Source of the DNA: Arthrospira sp. PCC 9108
GTDB lineage: Bacteria; Cyanobacteriota; Cyanobacteriia; Cyanobacteriales; Microcoleaceae
Reading direction: 5' to 3'
Assembly: GCA_016745315.1 (NCBI GenBank)
Contig: CP066886.1
Span: forward strand, 5,146,501 to 5,210,500
Length of the DNA: 64,000 nt
Shown here: in pieces, positions 36,889 to 46,956 of the stretch
How positions within the stretch are numbered: position 1 is the stretch's first letter
Layout of the letters: each line of letters opens with the position of its first letter
Position numbers and translations under genes: made by a program
The notes under the pieces: generated by a model
What the model was told of the DNA's origin: nothing
Database searches by the model: none
Seen by the model: the letters and a program-made list of their open reading frames with translations, nothing else

Positions 36889-37818
36889 ATGGCTGATCAA
36901 CTGATACGTGCTACAGCAGCCGACGGCGGTATTCGCGCCGTGGGGGTAATTACCACTCGTCTAACCGAGGAAGCGAGAAAACGGCATAAACTGTCATATG
37001 TAGCCACAGCAGCCCTAGGACGGACAATAGCAGGGGGTCTGTTGCTGGTTTCTAGCATGAAGCGTCCCGAATCACGGATCAATATTCAAATTCAAGGGGA
37101 CGGACCTTTAGGGGGCATTGTAGTCGATGCGGGGCTAGATGGCACTGTGCGGGGTTATGTTGGGAACCCAGAAATTGAGTTAGTCCCTAATGCTGATGAC
37201 AAACTAGACGTTGGCAGGGCAGTGGGTAAAAACGGGTATGTTTACATAGTGCGGGATGTTGGCTATGGTTATCCTTACTCGAGTACCGTTCAACTGGTGT
37301 CAGGAGAAATCGGTGACGACCTGACCCATTATCTGGTATCATCAGAACAAACCCCGTCGGCTTTAGTCTTAGGCGTGTTTGTGGATAAAGAAGGGGTACA
37401 AGCGGCCGGGGGGCTGTTATTACAGATTCTCCCCAAAGCCGCCACTGATTTAGCACTGATAGAGTTATTAGAATCGAGAATCGGTGCTTTATCTGGTTTT
37501 ACCCCTCTGTTGCGCGCCAGTCAAACCCTACCCAATATTTTTGAGCAATTGCTAGGAGATTTGGGGTTAAATATTCTACCGGAAACCCAATTGCTACAGT
37601 TTCATTGTGGCTGTTCTTTTGAACGGGTTTTAGGTGGTCTCAAGATGTTTGGACAAGCTGAACTGCGAGATATGATTCAAAAGGATAGCGGCGCAGAGGC
37701 TAAATGTGAATTTTGTGGCCAGACTTATCACGCCACCAAGGAAAATCTGCATGAGTTGATCCGAGACTTGAATCAGGATGAGGATCAGTTGTCCGAAAAG
37801 ATTGGCAAGGTTTTCTAG
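36889..37818 (+). CDS. hslO: Redox-regulated chaperone Hsp33
   Basis: 309 residues. MADQLIRATAADGGIRAVGV opens the protein, GRTIAGGLLL and SRINIQIQGDGPLGGIVVDA follow, and a C-terminal zinc centre has FHCGCSFERV and CEFCGQTYH (CxC and CxxC). Zinc release and disulfide formation on oxidation activate this holdase chaperone in the cytoplasm. Full length for the family. Confidence 0.97.
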   Translation: MADQLIRATAADGGIRAVGVITTRLTEEARKRHKLSYVATAALGRTIAGGLLLVSSMKRPESRINIQIQGDGPLGGIVVDAGLDGTVRGYVGNPEIELVPNADDKLDVGRAVGKNGYVYIVRDVGYGYPYSSTVQLVSGEIGDDLTHYLVSSEQTPSALVLGVFVDKEGVQAAGGLLLQILPKAATDLALIELLESRIGALSGFTPLLRASQTLPNIFEQLLGDLGLNILPETQLLQFHCGCSFERVLGGLKMFGQAELRDMIQKDSGAEAKCEFCGQTYHATKENLHELIRDLNQDEDQLSEKIGKVF

Positions 37819-37978
37819 AAAACTTCCCTAGGGGATTGGAAGCGAAGGCTAAAATAATTCCCTAGGTGGGGTGATTGCGATCGCTTTCCTAACAGTGCTA
37901 TAAGAATCAAGCAGCACCTTACTTTTTCCCCGTGGATAGTTGGTAGGGGGTGAATGCAGCGTGAGGATGGCTTAACCT

Positions 37979-40176
37979 ATGATTGACAGGAAACCGAAAC
38001 AAAACCGTTGGCTAGAATTGCGTTCCCCAAAAGTGGCGACACCACCACCCGCAATATCTAACAGAGTAGGGTCGCCGCCAAAATTGGTGCGGGGAAGTTC
38101 TGAGTCCATACAGCCAGAACGTAAAAGCCGTAAAGAACGGTTAAAAGAACTGCGGATGCTGCTAGAATCGGAAAGCATGAATCAGCCACCCTCACCACCG
38201 CCAGAACCGGAAGTCGTGAAGCCAGAGCCTACTGTATCATCAGCTTTGGTGACAGTGGTTCCCCCAACTGTTGAACCGGAAACGCCTTCACCAAAGAGAA
38301 ATAACCCCATTATGGCATCTCTACCTGTGTTGGGGTTGCTGTTGGTGTTGGCGACTCCCCCAGGGGTGGCTTATGTGGCTAGTACGTTACTGTTGCGATC
38401 GCCTTCTTTACCTAACTGTCCTAAGATTTTTTGGCCTCTGGCTTCAGCCTCTCTGCGTCTGTACTGTGCTGAAATGGCTGCCAGTAAGAAAACTTTAGAT
38501 GATTTCCTCCTCGCCTTTGAGTTGGTTAGTGTCCTGTCAGAAGACCATCCCCTCCGCCCGGAAATTAACCGCCACATTGACCAATGGTCGATGGGTATTC
38601 TGAATTTGGCAGAGTCTAAGTTTCAAGCTGGGGAATTATCGGAGGCAATTCGGATAGCGAAAAAGACTCCTCCGCAAACTTCAGCATCAGCTACTGTAGA
38701 ACAGCAGATTAAACAGTGGCAAGAAATTTGGAAAAGGGCTGAGGGTATTTACCGCAAGGTTGAAGATTTGATGCGCCGAGAAGAGTTGAATTTGGCATTT
38801 CGGGAAGCTACCCAGTTATTGAATGTGGGGAATAATTACTGGGAAACGGTGCGGTATCAGAAATTAACCGATTTACTACATATCGCTAGGGAAGATAGTC
38901 AGAAATTGGCGGAAGCCCGAAGTTTAGCGAATCAAGGGGGGTTAATAACCTATTACTGGCAATTAAAAAGCTAGAGGAAATTTCGGATGATAGCTATTTG
39001 CAAGATCAGGCGAAAAAAGAAGTTTCGGCTTTGAGTAAATCGATGATGACTATAGCCGAAGATATCCTGAATCAGGGTCAATGGCAAGAAGCGATCGCTA
39101 CGGTTAATAAAATTCCCAGCAGTGCTAACCTGACTGAGGAAGTTAAGGATTTTATCGTTTTAGCCCGTGCCCATGTTCCGGCGCTCCTGGATACGCCAGA
39201 AGGACTCACAGATGCGATCGCTCAAGCAGGTACTATTGAACGTAATCGGCCGCTATACTGGAAGGCACAACAATATATTCGGGGCTGGCAGCAGGAAATT
39301 GCGGATCTGACAATTATGAATGAAGCCTCGCGATTAGCCCGTAGCCAAACTATACCGGATTTAAGGGCGGCGATCGCTAAATTGCAACTAATCCCGGTTT
39401 CTCATTCCCGTGGTAGTGAAGCTAGGAAAAATATTAGCCAATGGAATCAGAAAATTGAGGAAATCGAAGATCGGCCTAATTTGGATATGGCGGAAAAGTT
39501 GGCGAGTTTTGGAGATGTTGATTCTCTGAAGGCGGCGGTGGAAAGGGCTTCTCAAATTGGTCGCGGTAGGGCACTATATGATGAGGCTCAAGAAAGGATT
39601 AATGAGTGGCGTGTCAGAAGTGAGCGCCTAGAGTTTCAACCGGTTCTCGACCGCGCCCAAGAATTAGCCGCCCAGGGTGATTTTGCTAATGCTATTGCTG
39701 TGGCTGAACAAATTAGACCCGGTTTATTGATGTACGAACAAGCCCGGGCTGATATTAACCAATGGCGATCGCAATTACAAGATATCCAGAATTTACAAAA
39801 TGCCGAAACTTCTGCCATTCCTGGCACTATAGATGGTTTAATTCGTGGCATTCAATTAGCCGACCGAGTTTCTCCTTCTGGTTCGTGGCGTTGGCGTGCA
39901 GATCAGCTCATTAATGATTGGAGTCAAACCTTATTTACTCGCGGATTAGATCAGGCGATTTATGATATACCTGGGGCTATAGAAACCCTAAAAATGATTC
40001 CCCCAGGTACTAGCGTTTATAATTCCGCTCAAGCTCAAATTTCCGATTGGCAATCTTGGTTAAACCCACCGACCCCAGTTCCCTATGAACAGCCCACTCC
40101 GACTAGGTCAGTATCTCCTACTATTGAATTTGATCAGCCACCAGATCTTAACAAACCAATTAGATCGGATAACTGA
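37979..40176 (+). pseudogene. Large single-pass membrane protein, one frameshift
   Basis: Two adjacent frames make one protein of about 730 residues. The first (37979 to about 38940) has a Pro-rich cytoplasmic start, a membrane segment (ASLPVLGLLLVLATPPGVAY) near residue 115, then helical repeats. It leaves frame at a run of six G (38936-38941). The second frame carries on without a gap (NNLLLAIKKLEEISDDSYLQ, then the QWQEAIATVNKIPSS and QGDFANAIAVAEQI repeats) to 40176. Four or seven G would restore the frame. The repeats are TPR-like alpha-solenoid units of unknown function. A sequence error or slippage is as likely as true decay. Confidence 0.75.
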
Positions 40177-40274
40177 ATTGATCACCCTCAACCACGCCTT
40201 TAAAAAATTCGCCCAAAAATTAACCACAATTGGGGTTGATTGACTTTATAATTGGGAGCAAAAGAACTACAGGC

Positions 40275-40793
40275 ATGACCCACTGGGACAAACCATTACC
40301 CCATAAAACCTTATCCCCCGCCGAACTACTCCAGCTTTATGCCAGTGGTAAACGAGGGTTTATAGGCGTAGACCTACATGAAGTAAACCTCGAAGGAGCA
40401 AATTTAAAAGAATTACTCCTCTGGCAGGCTAACCTCAAATCCATTAATCTCCGTCGCGCTAATCTTAGCAACACCCATCTATTTGCTAACCTCTGTCAAG
40501 CCAATTTGTCCGACACCGATTTAAGCAATGCTAAACTACTTTATTCTGACCTCAGAGAAGCCAATTTAACTAGGGCTAAATTGTTCAAAACCAATCTCAA
40601 AGGGGCAGATTTACGCGGTGCTAATTTCAGCTACGCTAAACTAGCATACGCTGACTTAACCGAAGCCGATTTACGCGGTGCCAACTTCTATAATTCGGTT
40701 CTATTTTCAGTCACCATAAATCGCGCTCATATTGAAGATGTTGATTGGAGTGAAACCACTTTAGTTAAAACCAATCTGCGAGATGCGCTATAA
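40275..40793 (+). CDS. Pentapeptide-repeat protein
   Basis: 172 residues from ATG 40275; a TTG at 40230 would add 15. An N-terminal helix (LSPAELLQLYASGKRGF) leads into about 20 pentapeptide units A(N/D)Lxx: GANLKELLLWQANLKSINLR, QANLSDTDLSNAKL, GADLRGANFSYAKLAYADL. These form a right-handed quadrilateral beta-helix. Common and numerous in cyanobacteria, with function mostly unknown. It stands alone. Confidence 0.88.
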   Translation: MTHWDKPLPHKTLSPAELLQLYASGKRGFIGVDLHEVNLEGANLKELLLWQANLKSINLRRANLSNTHLFANLCQANLSDTDLSNAKLLYSDLREANLTRAKLFKTNLKGADLRGANFSYAKLAYADLTEADLRGANFYNSVLFSVTINRAHIEDVDWSETTLVKTNLRDAL

Positions 40794-41009
40794 TTAAATT
40801 AGCTTCTGTCTCTGTCTCTGTCTCTCCCCTAAGTAAGTGGGTCAGTTATGTTGGTAGCCGCTCACCATAGACCCCAAAACCTTCTAGTTAACACCTAAAA
40901 CTTGTACATCACCTAACTCAGAAAACCTATATTTAATGAATATTGAACGGAATTGTTGTTGATATCTCTGTAAAGCTAAAATACTAGCTATAGTAGTTCC
41001 TCAGTAATT

Positions 41010-42260
41010 ATGGCTTCCATTGCTCGCAAAAACCTCATCGAAGATATTCCCCGCTTCCTGGCGGCTCAGGCTGGGATTATGTTTGCGGTGAGTTTAGTTA
41101 CCATTCAAAATGGCATTCTCAACGGATTTGTGCAATCCTCATCTCTGCTTATTGATAAATCTAGCGCCGATATTTGGATTACCTCCGAAGACATGGTGCA
41201 TCTCAATCTCACCATGCCACTAGCCCTAGAACAACTCACCAAAGCCCAAAAAGTTCCGGGGGTAGAACTAGCAGAACCTCTAATTTTTCAAAGTGCGCGT
41301 TGGCGCGATCCGACTGGTCAAATTCAAGCTATTAATTTAGTCGGTTCTAACCCTGACGGTAAACTGTTTGCTCCCTGGAATATTATTGAGGGAGATTTGG
41401 AATCTCTCAAACAACCATATCGGGTAATAGTAGATGAGAGTAATTTAAACTCCCTACAGGTTAGCGGTGTAGGAGATACGGTTACTATTTCTGGCTTAGA
41501 AGCGAAGATTGTCGGATTAACCCAAGGTACTCAACCCATTGTTAATAGTATTTTCGTCTTTGCTTCCCTGAAAAATGCTAACGCCTATGTTACTGTACCT
41601 CTACAAACTCAGACCAGATGCACTTTTGAGAATGGCAATCTTAACTGTGTTAATGTTTTTGATGATTCTGGCGATCGCCAAACCCAAACCGATATTTCTC
41701 CTGAACCTAGACCCCTAACATTAACTGATCCAATTACTTATATTTTAGTGAAAGCGAAACCTAATCAAGACTTACAGCAACTACAAGCTGAATTAGAAGC
41801 GACTCTCCCTAATACACGCGCTTATACCAGACAAGAAATAGCCGAAAAAATCCAAGATTACTGGCAAAAACGCACCGGCGTAGGCTTCGTTTTGAGTTTG
41901 GGTGCTGTGGTCGGAATTTTGGTGGGTATGATTGTGGTAGCTCAAATTCTTTATGCTTCCGTTGCTGACCATATTAAAGAATTTGGTACTCTCAAGGCTA
42001 TGGGCGCTCCCGATCGCCTGCTTTATTCTGTGATTTTAGAACAGGCTTTTTGGATGGCTGTTCTCGGCTATATCCCCGGAATGGCTCTCTGTTTGGGTGT
42101 GGCAAGTTGGGCTTCTGCTACCCAGGGTATTTTGATTTTGATTACTCCGGCTTCTGCTGTAGGGGTGTTTTTCTTGACTTTAGTAATGTGTGGAGGTTCG
42201 GCTTTCTTTGCTATCCAAAAAGTCACTCGCGTAGACCCGGCGATCGTCTTTAAGGCTTGA
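41010..42260 (+). CDS. DevC-like ABC exporter permease
   Basis: 416 residues of the FtsX/MacB-type permease family. An N-terminal membrane helix (FLAAQAGIMFAVSLVTIQNG) is followed by a large periplasmic domain (residues 45-290) and three C-terminal helices (VGFVLSLGAVVGILVGMIVV, AFWMAVLGYIPGMALCLGVA, ITPASAVGVFFLTLVMCGGS). IKEFGTLKAMGAPDRLLYSV is the DevC/FtsX cytoplasmic loop. In heterocyst formers DevBCA exports glycolipids. Here no devA or devB neighbours, so the partner ATPase lies elsewhere and the substrate is unknown. Confidence 0.88.
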   Translation: MASIARKNLIEDIPRFLAAQAGIMFAVSLVTIQNGILNGFVQSSSLLIDKSSADIWITSEDMVHLNLTMPLALEQLTKAQKVPGVELAEPLIFQSARWRDPTGQIQAINLVGSNPDGKLFAPWNIIEGDLESLKQPYRVIVDESNLNSLQVSGVGDTVTISGLEAKIVGLTQGTQPIVNSIFVFASLKNANAYVTVPLQTQTRCTFENGNLNCVNVFDDSGDRQTQTDISPEPRPLTLTDPITYILVKAKPNQDLQQLQAELEATLPNTRAYTRQEIAEKIQDYWQKRTGVGFVLSLGAVVGILVGMIVVAQILYASVADHIKEFGTLKAMGAPDRLLYSVILEQAFWMAVLGYIPGMALCLGVASWASATQGILILITPASAVGVFFLTLVMCGGSAFFAIQKVTRVDPAIVFKA

Positions 42261-42340
42261 AAATTTCTCTATAAAAAGGTTGACAGATACAAGAAAATTA
42301 TGCTATTTTGGCAAGGAATCCGCTTTCTCAATATCAAGTA

Positions 42341-42462
42341 GCGATCGCATTTCCGGTAACTCAAAGAAACCGGGTTTCTAGTTAGGCGATCGCATTTTGG
42401 GAAGAAGAAGGCGATCGCTCCAAGATTTGTTAAACTTTAGGTATAATTATAATTAATGTTCC
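42341..42462 (+). repeat. Dispersed repeat copy A, before hicBA
   Basis: Starts GCGATCGCATTTCCGGTAAC, then CAAAGAAACCGGGTTTCTAG, three HIP1 sites and TTTTGGGAAGAAGAAGG, and ends near TTAAACTTTAGGTATAAT and AATGTTCCCGGTT. Copies B (42968) and C (43758) are nearly identical over the shared part. Confidence 0.85.
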
Positions 42463-42479
42463 CGGTTGATTCACGGCTA

Positions 42480-42710
42480 ATGCAAAAAACTCGACAGTTA
42501 ACTGCAATTATTGAGAGAGAAGGCGACGGATATTTTTCTTTGTGTCCCGAACTCGATCTGGCGAGTCAAGGTGACACGGTGGAAGAAGCGCGATCGAATT
42601 TAATGGAAGCGATCGAACTTTTTTTAGAGATGGCTGATGCTTCGGAAATTGAACGTCGTTTAAATAATAATGAGGTTTTCGTTGAGTCGATGGAGATTAC
42701 AGTTGGGTAA
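42480..42710 (+). CDS. hicB: HicB-type antitoxin
   Basis: 76 residues from ATG 42480; the upstream ATG at 42456 lies inside a dispersed repeat and is not preferred. QLTAIIEREGDGYFSLCPEL, DLASQGDTVEEARSNLMEAI and ELFLEMADASE match the HicB/UPF0150 partial RNase H fold that binds and blocks HicA. The end overlaps the start of hicA. Confidence 0.88.
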   Translation: MQKTRQLTAIIEREGDGYFSLCPELDLASQGDTVEEARSNLMEAIELFLEMADASEIERRLNNNEVFVESMEITVG

Positions 42711-42930
42711 GTTGAGGGTTTTATCGGCGAAGGAAGTGTGCATAATTTTAGAAGAACAGGGTTTCATCGAGGTGAGGGTGCGTGGCAGCCATATTATCAT
42801 GCAACGGCGCGAAGCCGAATCAACAATAACCATTCCCGTTCCCAATTATAAAGAATTAAAAATCGGAACTTTGCGATCGATTATTCGACAGTCCGGTTTG
42901 TCTCGTTCTTTATTTGAGATTGATGAATGA
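42703..42930 (+). CDS. hicA: HicA-type mRNA interferase toxin
   Basis: 75 residues from TTG 42703, giving LGKLRVLSAKEVCIILEEQG, then FIEVRVRGSHIIMQRRE and ITIPVPNYKELKIGTLRSII. The double-stranded-RNA-binding-like HicA fold has its catalytic His in GSHIIM. It cleaves mRNA when free of HicB. TTG is favoured because it overlaps the hicB stop by eight bases and begins the conserved region; an upstream start at 42670 would add 11 residues. Confidence 0.88.
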   Translation: MGKLRVLSAKEVCIILEEQGFIEVRVRGSHIIMQRREAESTITIPVPNYKELKIGTLRSIIRQSGLSRSLFEIDE

Positions 42931-42967
42931 ACCGGACGTTATATAAGAAGCCTGGTTGATAAATTGT

Positions 42968-43090
42968 GCGATCGCATTTCCGGTGACTCAAAGAAACCCG
43001 GTTTTTAGTTAGGCGATCGCATTTTGGGAAGAAGAAGGCGATCGCCCCAAGATTTGTTAAACTATTAGGTATAATCAATGTTCCCAGTTC
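42968..43090 (+). repeat. Dispersed repeat copy B, between hicBA and vapBC
   Basis: Matches copy A from GCGATCGCATTTCCGGTGAC through GAAGAAGAAGGCGATCGC, GATTTGTTAAACTATTAGG and TATAATCAATGTTCCCAGTT. It ends about 25 bases before the antitoxin gene at 43116, so the TATAAT in the repeat may act as promoter for that gene. Confidence 0.85.
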
Positions 43091-43115
43091 ATTTGGCGAT
43101 CGAGGATGATATCTC

Positions 43116-43337
43116 ATGCAAATTAAGGGAATCAAAAAAGGTCGAACTATCGAAATATTTGAAGATATAGACATTCCCGATGGTCAAGAAATCAGCTTAT
43201 CAATTGAGGCGGGGGGAGGTTTTTGGCAACGTCTCCAGCATTTTAGACAAGAACTTGAGTCTGAGGAAATTTGGATCGAACCAGATGTTTTTGAGGGGGT
43301 GCGGGATTCATCGCCGGGTCGAGAAGTGACTTTATGA
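43116..43337 (+). CDS. vapB: VapB-like antitoxin
   Basis: 73 residues: MQIKGIKKGRTIEIFEDIDI, PDGQEISLSIEAGGGF, RQELESEEIWIEPDVFEGVR. A short N-terminal beta part typical of AbrB-like DNA-binding domains (GRTIEIFEDIDIPDGQEI), then a toxin-binding tail. The ATG follows GAGGATGATATCTC. Its TGA overlaps the ATG of the PIN-domain toxin, the usual arrangement. Confidence 0.8.
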   Translation: MQIKGIKKGRTIEIFEDIDIPDGQEISLSIEAGGGFWQRLQHFRQELESEEIWIEPDVFEGVRDSSPGREVTL

Positions 43338-43753
43338 GTTTACGATTTTTATTGGATACTAATATCCTCTCGGAACCGACACGCCAAAATCCGCATCCCA
43401 ATGTGATGGCAATGCTGGAACAACACGAACTAGAAGTAGCCACATCAACGACTGTGTGGCAGGAACTTCTTTTTGGATGTTCGCGCCTTCCGGATTCTCA
43501 GAGACGGAGATTTTTAGAAAGGTATTTGAATCAGATCGTTCGTCCGACTATTCCAATTCTGCCTTATGATGTGGAGGCGGCAACTTGGCACGGAATTGAA
43601 AGAGCCAGATTGACGAGTATTGGAAAGACACCTTCTTTCCCGGACGGTCAAATTGCTGCTGTGGCGAAAGTCAACAATTTAATTGTGGTGACCAACAATG
43701 TATCAGATTATCGAAATTTTTTAGATCTGGCAGTGGAAAACTGGTTTGAATAA
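43334..43753 (+). CDS. vapC: VapC-type PIN-domain toxin
   Basis: 139 residues: RFLLDTNILSEPTRQNPHPN with the first catalytic Asp, TTVWQELLFGCSRLP with the Glu, and FPDGQIAAVAKVNNLIVVTN with the later Asp residues, ending NVSDYRNFLDLAVENWFE. PIN-domain endoribonuclease, kept silent by the upstream antitoxin. All expected acidic positions are present, so the toxin looks functional. Confidence 0.92.
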   Translation: MSLRFLLDTNILSEPTRQNPHPNVMAMLEQHELEVATSTTVWQELLFGCSRLPDSQRRRFLERYLNQIVRPTIPILPYDVEAATWHGIERARLTSIGKTPSFPDGQIAAVAKVNNLIVVTNNVSDYRNFLDLAVENWFE

Positions 43754-43757
43754 AAGA

Positions 43758-43834
43758 GCGATCGCATTCCCGGTGACTCAAAGAAACCCAGTTTCTAGTT
43801 AGGCGATCGCATTTTGGGAAGAAGAAGGCGATCG
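43758..43834 (+). repeat. Dispersed repeat copy C, after vapBC
   Basis: Matches copies A and B from GCGATCGCATTCCCGGTGAC to GAAGAAGAAGGCGATCG, then diverges into the NB-ARC fragment. It lacks the TATAAT-containing tail of A and B. Confidence 0.85.
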
Positions 43835-43842
43835 ACTTAGTT

Positions 43843-44064
43843 ATGCTGGGCTTGGCTAATCAAAACGGTCTCACTGAAATTTCTCGGAAACTAGCAGAAA
43901 ATCTGTCGGAATGTGACTATTTAAAAGCACTACAATCTCTGAGAAGACGCAGTTTAATTGAAACTAAAATCGAAAATTCTGTCTCGGTTTTGAAACTGGA
44001 ACCCCCAATTCAGGAATATTTTAAAACCGTGGGGGTCAGCACTGCAAGTTTTACCCTTAATTAG
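43843..44064 (+). pseudogene. Fragment of an NB-ARC-type signalling ATPase
   Basis: 73 codons: DYLKALQSLRRRSLIETKIE and VLKLEPPIQEYFKTV match the winged-helix segment of cyanobacterial NB-ARC/WD40 proteins, which normally reads EALQSLRRRSLIE...FTLQPVVMEYVT. The P-loop ATPase part and the repeats are absent on either side. It appears to be a leftover from the insertion or loss events that placed the toxin-antitoxin cassettes here. Unlikely to be functional. Confidence 0.6.
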
Positions 44065-44944
44065 TCTGAGAATTAGCCGCCGCTGGGTAATGGTCGTTAT
44101 AGCGTTCCTGATTAAAGAAATACAACGTGCGGATAGGATAGGGGATATTAATATCAGCTTCATCACAAGCCTGTTTAAGTGCTATCATAACCTGGGTTGT
44201 CACCCGTCGCACCTGTTTCCGTTCTGGGAAAGTCCAATAGCGAATCATGAGGTCAATAGAACTGTCTCCAAAACCCACTACATCGACTTCTACTTCTGGT
44301 TCGGACAAAACACCCTCGACGGTTTTGGTGGCGTTTAATAGAGTTTCTACAGCCATTGGTAAGGGGGTATTATAGTCTACTCCAATGGCTAAATCAGTGC
44401 GACGATGACTTTCGGCTGTCTTGACCTGTACGGGACTGGTAAACAGTATGGAGTTAGGAATTACGACCCTTTCCCCATGATAAGTTAGCATTTGGGTAGA
44501 CCGAATAGAAATATTTTCGATAGTCCCTTCATAATCATCTACGACTATCTGATCACCAATTTGGAAAGGTTCTTGTAACAGTAATAAAATCCCGGCTAAG
44601 AAATTTTTAAAGATATCCTGAAAAGCAAAACCAATGGCTACAGAACTAAGTCCTAATAAACCTATAATATCGCCTAAACGCAGGTCAGGAAAGGCAATTA
44701 CACAGGCGATAATTACGCCTCCCACCCAAGTTAATACATAACCTGTGTGAATGAGAAGAACTTGTAAAGATTTACTGCGGACAAATCTCGGTGCTGTGGA
44801 TTGTAAAAATTGTCGGACAAACTTGGATAAAAACCGAGTCATTAACAATACGATTATTGCAAAAATTAAGGCTGGAATTACTTGGATAGCTGAACCTACT
44901 AAACTTAATAGGCTAGACTGAATTTCTTGGACTAAGGCATTCAT
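44057..44944 (-). CDS. MscS-family mechanosensitive channel
   Basis: 295 residues. Three membrane helices (AIQVIPALIFAIIVLLMTRF, LLIHTGYVLTWVGGVIIACV, and the pore helix IIGLLGLSSVAIGFAFQDI, FKNFLAGILLLLQ), then the beta domain PFQIGDQIVVDDYEGTIENI, ERVVIPNSILFTSPV and a short C-terminal vestibule (RQVRRVTTQVMIALKQACDE). Small-conductance channel that opens on membrane tension in osmotic downshock. Length matches standard MscS (286). Confidence 0.95.
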   Translation of the reverse strand: MNALVQEIQSSLLSLVGSAIQVIPALIFAIIVLLMTRFLSKFVRQFLQSTAPRFVRSKSLQVLLIHTGYVLTWVGGVIIACVIAFPDLRLGDIIGLLGLSSVAIGFAFQDIFKNFLAGILLLLQEPFQIGDQIVVDDYEGTIENISIRSTQMLTYHGERVVIPNSILFTSPVQVKTAESHRRTDLAIGVDYNTPLPMAVETLLNATKTVEGVLSEPEVEVDVVGFGDSSIDLMIRYWTFPERKQVRRVTTQVMIALKQACDEADINIPYPIRTLYFFNQERYNDHYPAAANSQTN

Positions 44945-45156
44945 AAAGATTGAGTAGTAATAGGATTGATCCAGATTTTCAACAGGGGCATAATTGCTGT
45001 TAGCTGAATATGTGAGCTAATAGCTAAAAACCTATAATATGATAACTTTTTGGGTGGGATTTTGGCTTCTACCCGCAGATAGATACAGCGGCCAGGAGTG
45101 ACGGCGGCAATTATTCCGTGTAATTAATAATTGATAATTAATAATTGATAATTGTA

Positions 45157-46935
45157 GGGGCGGGTTCTGGAGTTAATTAGACTTGTCACCAGTTAACCTG
45201 ATCAACCCGCCCCAGAAACCAAGCGATCGCTGGAGTTAATTAGACTTAGCAGCAGTCAAGCTGATCAACCCGCCGCCGAAACCAAGCGATCGCTGGAGTT
45301 AATTAGACTTAGCAGCAGTCAAGCTGATCAACCCGCCGCCGAAACCAAGCGATCGCTGGAGTTAATTAGACTTAGCAGCAGTCAAGCTGATCAACCCGCC
45401 CCCGAAACCAAGCGATCGCTGGAGTTAATTAGACTTAGCAGCAGTCAAGCTGATCAACCCGCCCCCGAAACCAAGCGATCGCTGGAGTTAATTAGACTTA
45501 GCAGCAGTCAAGCTGATCAACCCGCCGCCGAAACCAAGCGATCGCTGGAGTTAATTAGACTTAGCAGCAGTCAAGCTGATCAACCCGCCCCCGAAACCAA
45601 GCGATCGCTGGAGTTAATTAGACTTAGCAGCAGTCAAGCTGATCAACCCGCCCCCGAAACCAAGCGATCGCTGGAGTTAATTAGACTTAGCAGCAGTCAA
45701 GCTGATCAACCCGCCCCCGAAACCAGTGAGGTGGGTTCCTGTAGGGGCGGGTTCTGGAGTTAATTAGACTTGTCACCAGTTAACCTGATCAACCCGCCCC
45801 AGAAACCAAGCGATCGCTGGAGTTAATTAGACTTAGCAGCAGTCAAGCTGATCAACCCGCCCCAGAAACCAGTGAGGTGGGTTCCTGTAGGGGCGGGTTC
45901 TGGAGTTAATTAGACTTAGCAGCAGTTAACCTGATCAACCCGCCCCCGAAACCAAGCGATCGCTGGAGTTAATTAGACTTAGCAGCAGTCAAGCTGATCA
46001 ACCCGCCCCCGAAACCAAGCGATCGCTGGAGTTAATTAGACTTAGCAGCAGTCAAGCTGATCAACCCGCCCCAGAAACCAGTGAGGTGGGTTCCTGTAGG
46101 GGCGGGTTCTGGAGTTAATTAGACTTAGCAGCAGTCAAGCTGATCAACCCGCCCCCGAAACCAAGCGATCGCTGGAGTTAATTAGACTTAGCAGCAGTCA
46201 AGCTGATCAACCCGCCCCCGAAACCAAGCGATCGCTGGAGTTAATTAGACTTAGCAGCAGTCAAGCTGATCAACCCGCCCCGAAACCAGTGAGGTGGGTT
46301 CCTGTAGGGGCGGGTTCTGGAGTTAATTAGACTTGTCACCAGTTAACCTGATCAACCCGCCCCAGAAACCAAGCGATCGCTGGAGTTAATTAGACTTAGC
46401 AGCAGTCAAGCTGATCAACCCGCCCCAGAAACCAGTGAGGTGGGTTCCTGTAGGGGCGGGTTCTGGAGTTAATTAGACTTAGCAGCAGTCAAGCTGATCA
46501 ACCCGCCGCCGAAACCAAGCGATCGCTGGAGTTAATTAGACTTAGCAGCAGTCAAGCTGATCAACCCGCCCCAGAAACCAAGCGATCGCTGGAGTTAATT
46601 AGACTTAGCAGCAGTCAAGCTGATCAACCCGCCCCCGAAACCAAGCGATCGCTGGAGTTAATTAGACTTAGCAGCAGTCAAGCTGATCAACCCGCCCCGA
46701 AACCAAGCGATCGCTGGAGTTAATTAGACTTAGCAGCAGTCAAGCTGATCAACCCGCCCCAGAAACCAGTGAGGTGGGTTCCTGTAGGGGCGGGTTCTGG
46801 AGTTAATTAGACTTAGCAGCAGTCAAGCTGATCAACCCGCCCCCGAAACCAGTGAAGTGGGTTCCTGTAGGGGCGGGTTCTGGAGTTAATTAGACTTGTC
46901 ACCAGTTAACCTGATCAACCCGCCCCCGAAACCAA
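45157..46935. repeat. Tandem array of about 26 repeats, 63-bp unit
   Basis: The unit contains GCGATCGCTGGAGTTAATTA, then GACTTAGCAGCAGTCAAGC and TGATCAACCCGCCCCCGAAA. Every few units a longer form replaces the HIP1 site with GTGAGGTGGGTTCCTGTAGG and GGCGGGTT, which is complementary to AACCCGCC at the unit's end. Some units carry TTGTCACCAGTTAACC instead of TTAGCAGCAGTCAAGC. Units are nearly identical, a sign of recent amplification. No coding frame. The region 44945-45156 before it holds only short AT-rich repeats (AATTGATAATTAATAATTG). Confidence 0.95.
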
Positions 46936-46956
46936 GCGATCGCACCTCGAATTTCC

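Noticed and set aside
40800..40830. GTCTCT repeats before the DevC-like gene
   Set aside because: Only about four short units; too little to call a functional repeat.
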